From the NCBI GenBank assembly GCA_012295275.1, contig CM022666.1, positions 5,878,058 to 5,942,057 of the forward strand: a stretch of 64,000 nucleotides of DNA. Direction: 5' to 3'. The notes beneath the pieces are model-generated. The model was not told the DNA's origin. It saw nothing but the letters and a program-made list of their open reading frames with translations, and did no database searches. The stretch is from Chrysomallon squamiferum. Lineage: Eukaryota > Mollusca > Gastropoda > Neomphalida > Peltospiridae. This document shows positions 50,825-63,015 of the stretch, piece by piece (the stretch's first letter is position 1; the number at the start of each line of letters is the position of its first letter). The translations under genes and the position numbers were made by a program.

Positions 50825-51999
50825 TTTGTGTAACAACTTTTAATTCCTTTAGAAGTAATCTGCAAAACATGACAAAATAAATAAATAAATAAATATTATT
50901 AGCAATAAATACACACTATTTGGAATGCTGCTCGATATAAGTTGGATCTTTTTGTATTGAGTGACACACAGACACACACACGCATATACCTACTCTGTTT
51001 GCACATTGCATCATTTTCGAAAGCTGCCGTCTAGGAGAAAGTCGAAGACGTAATTGTGCCAGTAACTGATGTTGCAGTGACACAGTGAGTCACCAGCTGT
51101 AAAGGTTCTGTACTATCGTAAACTGTATATCGATCGTAACGTGAGATTCTGATACGGCAAAAGCAAATGCACAAAGTATGGATCATCTTCCATCCAGTTT
51201 ATTCAGTCTACCCAATTTTTCATACCCCTTCTCCACAAAAACAACAACAACAACATAAAATAAATAAATAAATTAAATAAAAAGGATCCAAATAAATGAT
51301 GCTGTCTCTTCTGTGGCTGTCATTATTTACGCATGAGCAAGTTATAATTTTATGTAAATATATATAATCTACGAAATAAGTAAAATATTTACCTACTGAC
51401 CTAAATTCGGCTGCATCAGTCTTCATTCAGTCATAGTTAAAACAAATTCTCTACTTTCTCTAACAAATTAAGGGGCTGTGTTTCTCACAAAGCGTTTTTG
51501 AGCTTACCATATTCTAAAAATAGTAAGAGATGAAGCATAGGTTTGTTTCCGAGGAATGGCTTTTGACTGGCTATAATGACGTAACATCTGCTGTGTTTGG
51601 TTTTATTGATTTTTCTTCTGTCATATTTTATTTATTTGCTGTGGATTTCGGAGTTAACGTATACTCATTTAACATACTATGAATAAAATGAGCAAAGTTA
51701 TTACCTGTGTAGTTTTGGTGTTTTGTTCATAAATAAACTACATATTATAGTTATTACTAGTATAGTTGCAGTAGTAGTAGTAGTAATAGTAGTAGCTGTT
51801 GTTGTTGTTGTTGTTGTCATTGTCGTTATTGTTAAGTGAGCGATAAAATGTACAGATTACAAATGTGAGAATTTCCAGCCAGGATTTATTATTACAGGGC
51901 CAGGAATATAAAAATGTCTCAGAAGTATCTACCTGTAACGAAAGAATCCTCTGTTTGTAAATGTCACTTGTATCATGACTGTTGATTCAGTCTGCCGAA

Positions 52000-52030
<31 letters not shown>

Positions 52031-52342
52031 ATGAATGAGCTTAATAAACGAAACGAACGAATCAATGAATGAATGAAATAAAGTGAAATAAATAAAAATA
52101 AAAAATAAAAATGAGATTAATAAATCAAATTAAATGAAAATCAAAAAATGATAAAAATAAAATAAATAAGAATGAATTTTTTAAAATTAAAATAAATAAA
52201 TAAATAAAAATAAAACATAATAATTTAAAAAGGTAAAAAGTAAAGTAAAATAAATAAACGAAAATAAATAAATTAATAAATAATAAATAAATAAATAATG
52301 TTGTCTGAGGATCTCTCAAAATTCTGTTCACAACTGATGTTC

Positions 52343-53198
52343 TCACCACCAAGTGTCATTGGCTTTCAGGTAGTAAACAGCTCCAATGTAGGAAGTAGCA
52401 AAACCTTCCTGGTATCTTCGTACTTTGGATGTTGTTTGAGGATTTCTGTAGAGTACAACATAATTTGGATATTTTTCAATTGAGTGACACAGCCTAGTGT
52501 ATTCTAGCTCTCTGACTTGGTTGGCATGGAATAAAAACGTTGCTGTATATGAAGTAGTAAGCAGCTTCTTTGACTTGAATCCCGTCAGCGACAACAGCTG
52601 CAGCTCCTTTCACAAACGATCTTTTACCAGGCGACGTCCATTTAATGAGAGGCTTGATGTGTCTGAAAAGTTTTAAGAACAAATTATAATTAAATAATAT
52701 TTTTATTTTAAATTGTCAGCAGTTATAGTTAGTATTACTAATATATTTCTGCAACTACTTCAAACTCCTGCTTTTGACTACTAGTGTTTCTAGTGATAGT
52801 ATCATTAGTAACACTGCTAGTACTATTCTTATCATAATTTATAATTATTCCCGAACCACCACTTATAACTTAAGTGATTACTGCTACTATTACTTTTACC
52901 AGAACAACGTTTTAAATAACTACTACTATTACTTCTATTTTAGTACTACCATATATTACCAAATCACATCTTTTGACCGAGTACATCTGCTCTACTACTA
53001 CTATCACTACTACTACTACTACTACTACTACTATTACTACTACTGCTACTACTATTTGTTTTCTTACTTTTGTCATATGTTGCATTCACTTCCATTTGTA
53101 GATGAGCTGATGTCTTTACATTGTTTTTATTATTCAGACGATGAGCGACCTCTCTGATCTGTTTAAGTTTCTGTTCTGAAATATATATATATACACAT

Positions 53199-53240
<42 letters not shown>

Positions 53241-54057
53241 TCCCACACATCCATACACTGATACTGTATACATACATAGACTTCATTACACACATACATG
53301 CAAATACATTATTATAAAAACTTTTGTGGAATTTTAAATTATGTGTGGTTATATGTTTCTATTTGTGTGTGTGCCTTTTTGTGTTTTTGTCTGTCTGTGT
53401 TTGTTTGTCTTTGTCTTTGTGTGTTTGTATCCTTGTGTGTTTTCTGTGTTTATGCGACTTTATGTTTTTATGTATGAGTTTATATATGTGTGTCTGTATT
53501 AACTTACCACTTTTCTCAGCTTTTGTATGACTTTCACTCAGTTTCTAAAAACAATGTTAATAACCAATTTGAAACTAGTCCACAATAATCAGTTTTAAAT
53601 TTATAAATATTTTTCAGCACTATTAATTTCTCTTTTAATAACTCAAATATTATTATTTCATTTATAGTGAATTTAACTTTTTATTATTTTTATAGAGAAT
53701 TTACCTCTTTCATAATTTCATATCTCGAGAAAACATTTTTTTTATTCATTTAATATATTTATGGAATATAAGTTTTTAGAATTAAATACAGAATTTACCT
53801 TTTTCATAATTTCACTGATCACTTTTTCTCCATCACTGTAACAGCAATGCATTATATTCTTCCTGGTTCTGTTCAGATTTGTCATCACAACAGTTTTCTC
53901 CTGGTTTACACGAGATTTTCACACACATTTCCTGCTCAAACAACAAGTTGGTTTCTCTGTTCAGAAATTCTTTTAATGTTACAGATGCAATGAAACTGAT
54001 GAGTATCAAGTTTAGTACCATAAGAGAAATGGCAATGACAGGAAGAATTGACTTCAT
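52343..54057 (-). pseudogene. TNF superfamily ligand, copy H (multiple frameshifts)
   Basis: Exon 2 (54057-53799) is 259 nt, with two bases lost at KSTNRTRN, giving KSEQNQEEY. Exons 3 (53508-53544) and 4 (53068-53175) are normal. Exon 5 starts at 52662 with a one-base loss (ACACATCAAG), gains an A near 52535 (ATAAAAACG), and carries the shared ANDTWW-stop at 52343. It joins the AAAT spacer at 52298. The close partner is copy D: the same VIAISLMVLNLILISFIASV membrane segment and the same adjacency to a P block. Confidence 0.8.
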
Positions 54058-54930
54058 TTTGTGTAACAACTTTTAATTCCTTTAGAAGTAATCTGCAAAA
54101 CATGACAAAATAAATAAATAAATAAATAAATATTATTAGCAATAAATACACACTATTTGGAATGCTGCTCGATATAAGTTGGATCTTTTTGTATTGAGTG
54201 ACACACAGACACACACACGCATATACCTACTCTGTTTGCACATTGCATCGTTTTCGAAAGTTGCCGTCTAGGAGAAGGTCGAACACGTATTTGTGCCAGT
54301 AACTGATGTTGCAGTAACACAGTGAGTCACCAGCTGTAAAGCTTCCTATGGCTGGTTCCGTACTATCGTAAACTGAATATTGATCGTAACGCTGACTGTG
54401 TAATTAACAAACTGTGACAATTGATTATAACATATATGTCCATACAGGACAAATATAAACTATATATAATATCAAACATCCACTATGAACACCAAAACAA
54501 AACACAATATTTATATTACAAAGATAATTATTTATTTTACAAATGTATTCTTATTATTTAGTGGTTGAGGACGTGGGAGTTGGCGTTAAATGAAATATTA
54601 TAATTCTTAAATCTTTTGATTTGAAAATGTTGTGATTGTAGCCTATAATCCTTTTAACAATTTGGTAGAAAACACGTATAGTCCTCTAATCCTCGGACAT
54701 GGTGCATACCGTAGTAAAAACAAAGTCTATTTGACCACTAAGAATCTACTCAGTGAAAACTCGCAAGTACATAAAGTATGTCCCTCCATTTCTCACCGTT
54801 TCTGCGACGGACACGCCCGCTGACCTGTCAGAAAGCGTGCCCGTCGTAGAGGTGCTTCACAACAGCTTGCTCCGATTAGCACGTTAATTGTTTGTTTTTT
54901 TCAAGGTTCAAGATTTCTCACATAAGAACC

Positions 54931-55466
54931 ATGGCTGAGTTAAGACATTCAGAATTTGTTACTTCATCGAGAGGCACTCCACAAATTCTCCTTGATGGAT
55001 TCCTGTACAGCAAAGAGTACAGCCCGACAGACAGCACAACACTGGAGATGCCTCAGCAAGACTTGCAAGGGAAAATGTTCAACAGTCGGTGACTTTCTCA
55101 AGGAACATCTCACACCACCCCTATCCTCAAGAAGATGTCAACCATGTCAGGTCTCTCTATGCAATGCGCACGGAAGCAAGGGAGGAAACAACGCAGATGC
55201 ACACGATTTACGACCATCAAGTGTCAATACAAGATCCCACTCATCTGCCGACCCTACCCTCCTTTAGCAGCATGAGAAGAGCTCTCTACAGGCGCCGCAG
55301 AAAGACAATCCCTGTGTTACCCCAGACCAGAGCCGAAGTAGATCTTGAAGATGACTGGACCAGGATCACAGATGACGAGCGCTTCCTTCTGTTCAGTGAT
55401 GGGGAAGAGAGAGAGAACAAGATTTCGCCTTGTTCACATATCAGCAGTTACGAGCCCTTCAAATAA
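54931..55466 (+). pseudogene. FLYWCH zinc-finger/MULE-type N-terminal fragment (P3)
   Basis: ATG at 54931 (MAELRHSEFVTSSRGTPQIL, YSKEYSPTDSTT), then HWRCLSKTCKGKCSTVGDFL in the second frame, then QEDVNHVRSLYAMRTEAREE, RALYRRRRKTIPVLP and DDWTRITDDERFLLFSDG, ending SSYEPFK-stop. It is the most diverged of the three copies and shares the ancestral frameshift and the same truncated end. Confidence 0.6.
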
Positions 55467-56116
55467 AATAAAGACAAAAATAAAAATGAGATTAATAAAT
55501 CAAATCAAATGAAAATCAAAAAATGATAAAAATAAAATAAATAAGAATGAATTTTTTGAAACTAAAATAAATAAATAAATAAAAATAAAACATAATAATT
55601 TAAAAAGGTAAAAAGTAAAGTAAAATAAATAAATGAAAATAAATAAACTAAGAAATAATAAATAAATAAATAAATAAACAATGTAAATTAAAATTTAAAA
55701 AATATATAAAAACATAAACATGATAAAAATAAAATAAATTAAAACAATAAAATAAATGTGTAAATCATAAAATTTAAATAAATAAAAATGAATAAAAATG
55801 ATAAAATGTAAAGTACAATAAAATTAATTAAATAAATAAAGTCCATAATGGATACTCAGTCTGTTGAAACTTTGTTTGGTTAGAAGTTCAAAGTGAGAAG
55901 TGGACAGCATCATAAACAAAAAAAATAGACATCTACGTGACAACAACATTAGAGACTCAAAATAGTCCAAAACACCCCACCAGTATTTTAGAAACTTATA
56001 TATTTACTTATTTAAGCGAAAAGTACCCAACCATTAAAAATAATAAAAACGACAACAGCAATAATAATAATAACAATACTACTACTACTACTAATAATAA
56101 TAATAAAAATTAGAAG

Positions 56117-56148
<32 letters not shown>

Positions 56149-56496
56149 AATAATAATAATAAAAATTACAACAATAATAATAATAATAAAAATTACAACA
56201 ATAATAATAATGTTAGTTATCTATTCACATTCTGATGTTACCGTTAAATTCAAAGCTGGCAAATTCTCTTCTGGTATTTAGTTAATCTGTCAATTACTCT
56301 GAAAGGTTCTTCAAATTGTTGATGTCGTAATTAACAGTAAACTGGATACTGTGTTAATTCAGTTTTGATGAATAGCAAAATGTAATGGAGGTATTTCACA
56401 TTCCTATTGCACGTGTTCGCGAAGAGTAACGTCCCTTGACAAACTAGACTGGAACTAGTCTGTTTACAAATTGAGGAGCGTAACAGACAGATTGTT

Positions 56497-56788
56497 ATGG
56501 GCGACATGACTGGCTTCGTAGCAGACTTTAAACTTTGGCAACTAACGTGTACGTATTTCGAATTAGAAGGTATAATGTCCGTAGAAAAGGGTCATAATGA
56601 AATTTACAGCGGAACGATTCAAATTAAAAAGCTGTGCAACAACTTGGACAGAGTCTTTGCGACTCGTACCCGAGGGTTTTGATAACGACAGGTTAAAAGA
56701 CTATTTCGTAAAAAGTACAAAGAAAATATTTGTCAGGGATTCCATACGCTCGTTTAAAACTTTGAAAATTTATAAGTATTTCTCGTAA
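56497..56788 (+). CDS. Unidentified conserved small ORF pair in P3
   Basis: MGDMTGFVADFKLW... (56497-56682) and MKFTAERFKL... (56597-56788), identical in prediction to P1. Function unknown; see the P1 and P2 entries. Confidence 0.3.
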
Positions 56789-56885
56789 GGATATATATAA
56801 TTTGTTTACTGGAAACACGTGCATGCATAAAACTGTAAATACTCTACCATGTCAAAATGTATGTATGCGTCTCAGTATATTATAT

Positions 56886-57085
56886 NNNNNNNNNNNNNNN
56901 NNNNNNNNNNNNNNNNNNNNNNNNNNNNNNNNNNNNNNNNNNNNNNNNNNNNNNNNNNNNNNNNNNNNNNNNNNNNNNNNNNNNNNNNNNNNNNNNNNNN
57001 NNNNNNNNNNNNNNNNNNNNNNNNNNNNNNNNNNNNNNNNNNNNNNNNNNNNNNNNNNNNNNNNNNNNNNNNNNNNNNNNNNNNN
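56886..57085. other. Assembly gap, 200 N
   Basis: Second fixed-length gap. It joins the end of block P3 to the interior of a Tc1-like transposase, sequences with no expected continuity. Confidence 0.95.
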
Positions 57086-57970
57086 CGGTAGTACTTCGTT
57101 CCGGTTACACGTATTGCTGAGCAAGACGGTCTGTAAGAAGAGCAGTTTTTACTCGACAACATCGTCGACTACGATGTCAGTGGTGTCAAGTGCACAGAGT
57201 CTGGCCTTAATTGCGATGGAGAACTGTCTGGTTTAGTGAAGCGGCTAGATTTCTGCTTCGTCGATCTGATGGAAGATGTCGAGTTTACAGACGTCGTGGT
57301 GAACATTTTACTGCAAACTGCATGCAGGAAGCGGACAGATTTGGCGGTGGTAGTGTGATGGTGTGGGCAGCAATCTCATACACTGGCAGGACCAACCTGG
57401 TTCACATCCAAGGCAACTTAACGGCACAAATACCGAGATGAAATTTTGCAGCCACATGTCGCTCCAATTATGAATAATGGGAACGCTGTATTCCAGCACG
57501 ACAATGCGAGATCACATACAGCCAGACTCACAACAGCGTACCTCCACAACAATAACATTCAGTTCCTGTCCTGGCCCTCTAAATCTCCGGATTTGAACCC
57601 TGTAGAGCATTTATGAGACGAGTTGGATAGACAACTGAGGCAGCATCAACCGAAGCCACAGAATGGTGCTCAGTTGGCATTATTACTACAGACAGAGTGG
57701 GCCACCATTCCACACGGTGTAATTCGTAATGTCATTACTGCCATGGGAAGGAGATGTCAGGCAGTTCTGGACTCCCATGGTGAGCACAAAAGATACTGAT
57801 ATTATACTGTTATAACCTTGAACTTTAACCTTTTCAATTTAATACCATCAATATTAATGAACTGCGAAAATGTGTGTAAAATGTGAACATTCTGCTGCTT
57901 TCTGTTGATCCATTAGACAGATATTCCCAAAGTCAATAAAATCTACTTTTGCATTTCTTTTTTATTAGAG
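57086..57970 (+). mobile_element. Tc1-like transposon, broken transposase
   Basis: The transposase C-terminal two thirds is readable: a QHRRLRCQWCQVHRVW-like segment, then MRWRTVWFSEAARFLL, VYRRRGEHF, FGGGSVMVWAAIS and GNLTA. A one-base shift near 57432 is followed by YRDEILQPHVAPIMN, FQHDNARSHTA, WPSKSPDLNPVEHL, a stop in place of Trp (57614-57616) and DELDRQL, ending near 57799. Of the catalytic triad, the usual FSDESRF Asp is changed (FSEAARF) while HDNAR is present. The N-terminal DNA-binding part and left terminal repeat are lost in the gap. The element is inactive. The right end probably lies near 57970. Confidence 0.85.
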
Positions 57971-59480
57971 TATATCATCTGATGTAAATTTAGCTTTCAT
58001 GACTCCATGCGTATAAGTTAGGTCACGAAAAATTGCGTCCTATTTTTGTGGTACTACGGTGTTTTTATGCTGTGTACTGGAGTAGACACTGACATGCACA
58101 GTTAGGCAAAACTATGATAAAATGGAAGTGTACAGGTAAAAAAAATGTTAAAATATAAGGTTATTCAACTTACTGGGTAAAAAGAATTAAGTTGGGTAAA
58201 CGTGCACTGTGTGGAACATCTACGAACGTGCATACGATTATGTCAGTTTAATTAATCTTTGCAGTCAATTCTTGCATGACACTAATCAGAGCAGAGGTGA
58301 GCTGGAAAAATAACAACAAACACAAACAACACCAAAACAAAAAACACCAAAATAAAAAAAAATAAAAAAAAACAATAACAAACAAAAATAACAGTACAAA
58401 CATATCACAAGGAAAACGTAACAGCTGACTATTAACCAGGTATTTTATTACTTTTTATTCAATCACTCTTCATTTGTTTTTAAAATTGTATAGTTGATCG
58501 TCGAGTTCAAATAGACTAGAGTTAACAGTTGTCACGTATTTCAAGCAGGTAGTGAAATGAGATATCGCTGCAAACCACATGTTACGAGTACATTCACAGC
58601 CAGCGAGGTCATTGTAACTTTGACTCAGAGAGAACACGTTGACAGTGCATTTTATATCAACTGCGTCGCTTAGATAAACAGCTGCTCGAGTAGACCTACT
58701 TTTAAAGATAAAGAGTGCACTGGTGAGTTTTAAAGCTTTTCCATTGAGCTACCTTTGTTATTGTCCGGCTTTTCAGACAGCAAATAAAACAGTCAAGGAC
58801 GACTGCTTAACTATTAAAACGTAAACATGATATATGTGTGTGAATGTGCACGTATGTAGGTGTATCTATATAAGTATGTGATATGTGCATGGTTATATAA
58901 CAGCAACATTTAACATACTCTGTATAAAGTTAAAAAAAAAAAATTCTCCATAATATAAAAATTAAATCATGTCACTGACTGGTGTAGAAGTAAACAGTAA
59001 GTTGAAAAATGCTCTAATTAATTTTAATTGTTATTACAAAAACCAAAAAAGATTGGAAAAAAAAAAAAGAACAAGAAAATTACAAATGCAGAACAAGACA
59101 TTTGTAATACTTTTAAAGTAACTATTCAAGTAATACAAAATAATGAACAGGTGACAAGAGGTATCTCTGTAGTCTTTATTTAACGACAATAACAGAAGCA
59201 ATAAATAATTATAATGAATATAGTGATGATGATAAATTTAATAATAGTAGTAGCAGCAGCACTAATATAAATAGTAGTATTAAGAATAATACTAATAATG
59301 ATGATTATATAGTAATAGTAGTGGCAGTAGTAATAGTGATGATGATAATAAAATTAATAATCATAATATTATGATTCTATAATGCTTCTAAAAAACAAGA
59401 GAATGCTTTAAATAGATTGTTTATTATGCAAGCTGATACATGAAATTTTAACTGCAATATAACTGTATATATAAACATAC
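57971..59480. other. Non-coding stretch, no gene recognised
   Basis: AT-rich sequence with poly(A) runs and AAT/AGT-like trinucleotides. A less AT-rich patch at about 58540-58740 carries an AP-1-like TGACTCA (58621-58627) and a GT donor-like CACTG|GTGAGT near 58721, and might be a 5' non-coding exon on the plus strand. Nothing else was recognised. Confidence 0.4.
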
Positions 59481-60000
59481 TGTATAAAGAACATCCTTTT
59501 TAACAGGAACATCCATTCAATTTATATACAAAATCACTGACTACAGAACACATTTTACATAGAACATTCCTAGAACACATTCACTGTACAAAGAAAAGCC
59601 ATTATGCATGGAGTATTCTTTATCATTGAACACATAAAATTAATTATCTTTACAACATCCATAGATGTACATGTACAAAATATCAGCTATACAAAAACAT
59701 CTAGAAAAGAACATCCATTGTGTACAGAACATCCACCATACAAGAACAGTCACTGTTCACTTAACATCTACTGTACTTGAGAATCCAATGTACAGTGTAT
59801 ACAAAACATCTGTACAAAATCATCTTTTTACACAAGACATAGACTGTAGAACAGTTACTGTACACAAAACATATACTGCAGAAGAAAACATATTGCACAT
59901 AGAATATCAACTGTACTAGAGCATCCATTGCACAAAGAATATCCAGTGTACACAGAACATCTATTGTATAAGAATATCCATTGCACAATGTGAGTAAAAC
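59480..60000. repeat. Degenerate short minisatellite
   Basis: Variants of 'AGAACATCCATTGTACA' recur about every 17-30 bases over about 500 bp. The last ~90 bases (from 59906) are part of the segment duplicated at 41724. Frames through it are artefacts. Confidence 0.75.
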
Positions 60001-60507
60001 CTAAAATAATAGTAAATAAAACCTAAAGCAGAGTCCATCTTTTGTGAACGATGACGATTTGCAATGATTATTTTATTAATTAAATTCTGGATGATGATGT
60101 AGACAATAAAATTCGGAATGATGAGGCTGACAGTAAGCTTAATCCCAAGGCGTAGATTAGTTCATCTGCTTTGCTCTTGTAGCAACATATAAATTATCTG
60201 TTAATTCTCGACTATCTGTGATTACAGAAGCAATGTTTTTAATGTTAAAGGAGGAGGACACGTGAACATCATCGAAACTGTTTTCATTTGTTTTGGTCCA
60301 GTCTAACGTACTCTATTGTGAAGTGAAAAGTTGTCAAAGTCAAACGATAAGCAAAACATGCTCCTTCTCATATAGAAAGTCGGACAAAGAATCGTTTGAT
60401 TAGGTCACCAGACTGAGGAAATTATTCTGTGACCTGTTAATTTTAACATTAAAAATGTACTGACAGTAAATTAATTTGTTAACTTTTACTTTTGATAAAC
60501 GAACTTA

Positions 60508-60513
60508 TTTATT
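60508..60513 (-). terminator. Poly(A) signal of TNF copy I
   Basis: AATAAA on the gene strand about 85 bases after the stop codon, in the same position as AATAAA of copy A (28996-29001). Confidence 0.5.
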
Positions 60514-60597
60514 TCATAATTCTTTGTGTTTTAAACTGAACTTAAATGTTCATGACTCCCTTAACAGTTCCTTATTCAAGATGTTCGTGTCTTTCTC

Positions 60598-61451
60598 TCA
60601 GAGCATATACAGTCCAAAGTAGGTTGTCTGAGGATCTCTCAAAATTCTGTTCACAACTGATGTTCTCACCACTACAGTGTCATTGGCTTTCAGGTAGTAA
60701 ACAGCTCCAATGTAGGAAGGAACAAAACCTTCCTGGTATCTTCCTACTTTGCATGTTGTTTGAGGATTTCTGTAGAGAACTTCATAATTTGGATATTTTT
60801 CAATTGAGTGACACAGCCTAGCGTATTCTAGCTCTCTCACTTGGTTGGCATGGAATAAAACGTTGCTGTATATGAAGTAGTAAGCAGCGTGTTTGACTTG
60901 AATCCCGTCAGCGACAACAGCAGCAGCTCCTTTCACAAACGATCTTTTACCAGACGACGTCCATTTGATGAGAGGCTTCGAAATGTCTGAAAAGTTTGCA
61001 AGAATAAATGACCTTTAAATAATATTTCTATTTTAAATTTTCAACGGATATAATTAGTATTACTAATATCTTTCTGTAACTACTACAAACTCCTGCTATT
61101 AACTAAATTACTACCATCACTGATATTATCACTACTAACACTGCTAGTACTATTGTTATCAGAGTTTCTACCATTATTTCCTTACCAATACTAATAACTA
61201 AGTGACTACTTCTACTACTACCAGAATCTTTTTTAAGTAGCTACAACTATTACTTCTATTTTACTACTACCACATTTATTACCAAATCACCTCTTTCAAC
61301 TGAGAATTACTACTATTAACTATTACTATTTGCTTCTTACTTTTGTTGTATGTTGCAGTCACATCCATTTGTAGATGAGCCGATGTCTTCACATTGTTTT
61401 TATTATTCAGACGATCAGCAGCCTCTCTAATCAGCTTAAGATTTTGTTCTG

Positions 61452-61497
<46 letters not shown>

Positions 61498-62462
61498 GTA
61501 TGTGTGTATGTATACATATATACACACGAACAGACACACATACCTTTATACATATATAGACTAGTACTCACGTAAATACAAATACATAGTTATAAAAACC
61601 TTTGTCAGTATTTAAATATATGAGGATATTTCTGCGTGTGCGTGTGAATCTTTTTATGTGTGAGTGTTTAGTTCTATGTATATAATGTGTGTGTCTGTGT
61701 GTGTATGTTTATTATTGTACTTGTAAACATGTCTTTGTGAACTTCTCACTTATTGTATGTCTCAGTCTTTATGTGTGTGTATACTTGTCTGTGTTCTGTG
61801 TTTATGCGACTTTGTGTTTTTATGTATGTCTGTGTGTGTATATATGTGTGTCTGTATTAACTTACCACTTTTCACAGCTTTTGTCTGACTTTCACTCAGT
61901 TTCTAAAAAGAAGATTAATAACCATTTTGAAACTCGTCCAAAAGAATCATTTTTAAATTTATAAATATATTTCAGCACTATTATTTTCTCCTTTTTCTTT
62001 ATTCAAACACTGTTAAACGTATATGGATCTTTTTTCTTTTTTTGTTTTTTTTCTTTAATTTCATTGGGAATGAACTTTACTTTTTAATATATTTTATACA
62101 GAATTTACCTCTTTCTTAATTTGATATTCACATAAAACTTTTTTTTCGTCATTTCATTTAATGTATTTATGGAATTTTTTAGAAGATAAAACAGAATTTA
62201 CCTTTTTCATAATTTCACTGATCACTTTTTCTCCATCTCTGTAACAGCAATACGTGATATTGTTCCTGGTTCTCTTCGTAGATTTGACATCCCAACAGTT
62301 TTCTCCTGGTTTGCACGAGCTGTTCACACACAGTTCCTTGTCAAACAACAAGTTGGTTTCTCTGTTCAGAAATTCGTTTAATGTTACAGATACAATGAAA
62401 CTGATGAGTATCAAGTTTAGTACCATAAGAGAAATGGCAATGACTGGACGATTTGGTACCAT
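60598..62462 (-). CDS. TNF superfamily ligand, copy I (intact, 264 aa)
   Basis: Exons: 62202-62462 (261 nt), 61866-61902 (37), 61341-61448 (108) and 60598-60986 (389), total 795 nt, all with GT-AG sites and matching phases. Residues 1-6 are cytoplasmic and about 7-28 form a membrane helix, giving type II topology. The stalk has Cys 45, 50, 56, 72 and 73, sequons at Asn47 and Asn68, and a heptad-like KLIREAADRLNN segment. The TNF homology domain runs from about residue 120 (KTSAHLQMDV) with YYFIYSNVLFHA (171-182), Cys194, Cys214, SYIGAVYYLKAND (226-238) and the terminal TYFGLYML. It should form a trimeric cytokine signalling through TNF receptors in immunity or cell death. No furin-type RxxR site precedes the domain. 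Orthology to a named TNFSF member cannot be decided here. Confidence 0.88.
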
Positions 62463-62497
62463 TTTGTATAATAACTTTTAATTCCTTTAGAAGTAGC

Positions 62498-62608
62498 CTG
62501 TAAATTTCACAAAAACAAAAACAAAATGTATTAGTAATAAATGATACCATCACTCACACACACACACACACATACACACACACACACACACTGGATACAA
62601 ATACTCAC
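62498..62608. repeat. (CA)n in TNF copy I 5' intron
   Basis: A CA dinucleotide array at about 62554-62591. It lies between coding exon 2 (starting 62497) and the putative upstream exon. Confidence 0.8.
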
Positions 62609-62712
62609 CACTGAAATCCAAAAGGCAGCACAGCGATGTCTACAGGAGCAGATATCTGATACCACAAAGTTTGTCTCCAATTGTTGATGATGGTAAGTTT
62701 TTTTTTATATCA
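62609..62712 (-). other. Putative 5' UTR exon of copy I, repeat 1
   Basis: Flanked on the gene strand by TTTTTCCAG and by CAGTG|GTGAGTATT, 104 nt. Contains 'GGAGACAAACTTTGTGGTAT'. No long frame, so untranslated if used. Duplicated exactly in layout at 63016-63119. Confidence 0.4.
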
Positions 62713-62738
62713 CTGGAAAAAGGTGGAAATTGTATTAA

Positions 62739-62803
<65 letters not shown>

Positions 62804-63015
62804 AATAAAAAAGTAAAATAAAATAAAATAAAATAAAATAAAATGTGAAATAAATAAAAATAAAAATCAGACATATTTTATATTTTTTACTTAAGACCAA
62901 AGCATAGGGAAAGCTATAATTATTATCTGGTAGACTGGAGATATTCAAGATTTCTGTCAGATAATAACACCTCCACACACACACACACACAGACACACTG
63001 GATACAAATACTCAC

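Larger units (their letters stand above)
54400..56885 (+). repeat. Duplicated block P3 (cut by gap)
   Basis: Third copy of the block, colinear with P2 from the D/H-type flank through the FLYWCH fragment and the MGDMTG ORFs. It breaks off at the second gap, within the sequence preceding the TATG/CA tract. It keeps 'GTGGTTGAGGACGTGGGAGT', which P2 lacks and P1 has. Confidence 0.85.

Noticed and set aside
59665-59988. Frames on both strands with His-Thr/Tyr-Val repeats
   Set aside because: Products of the degenerate ATCCATTGTACA-type minisatellite.
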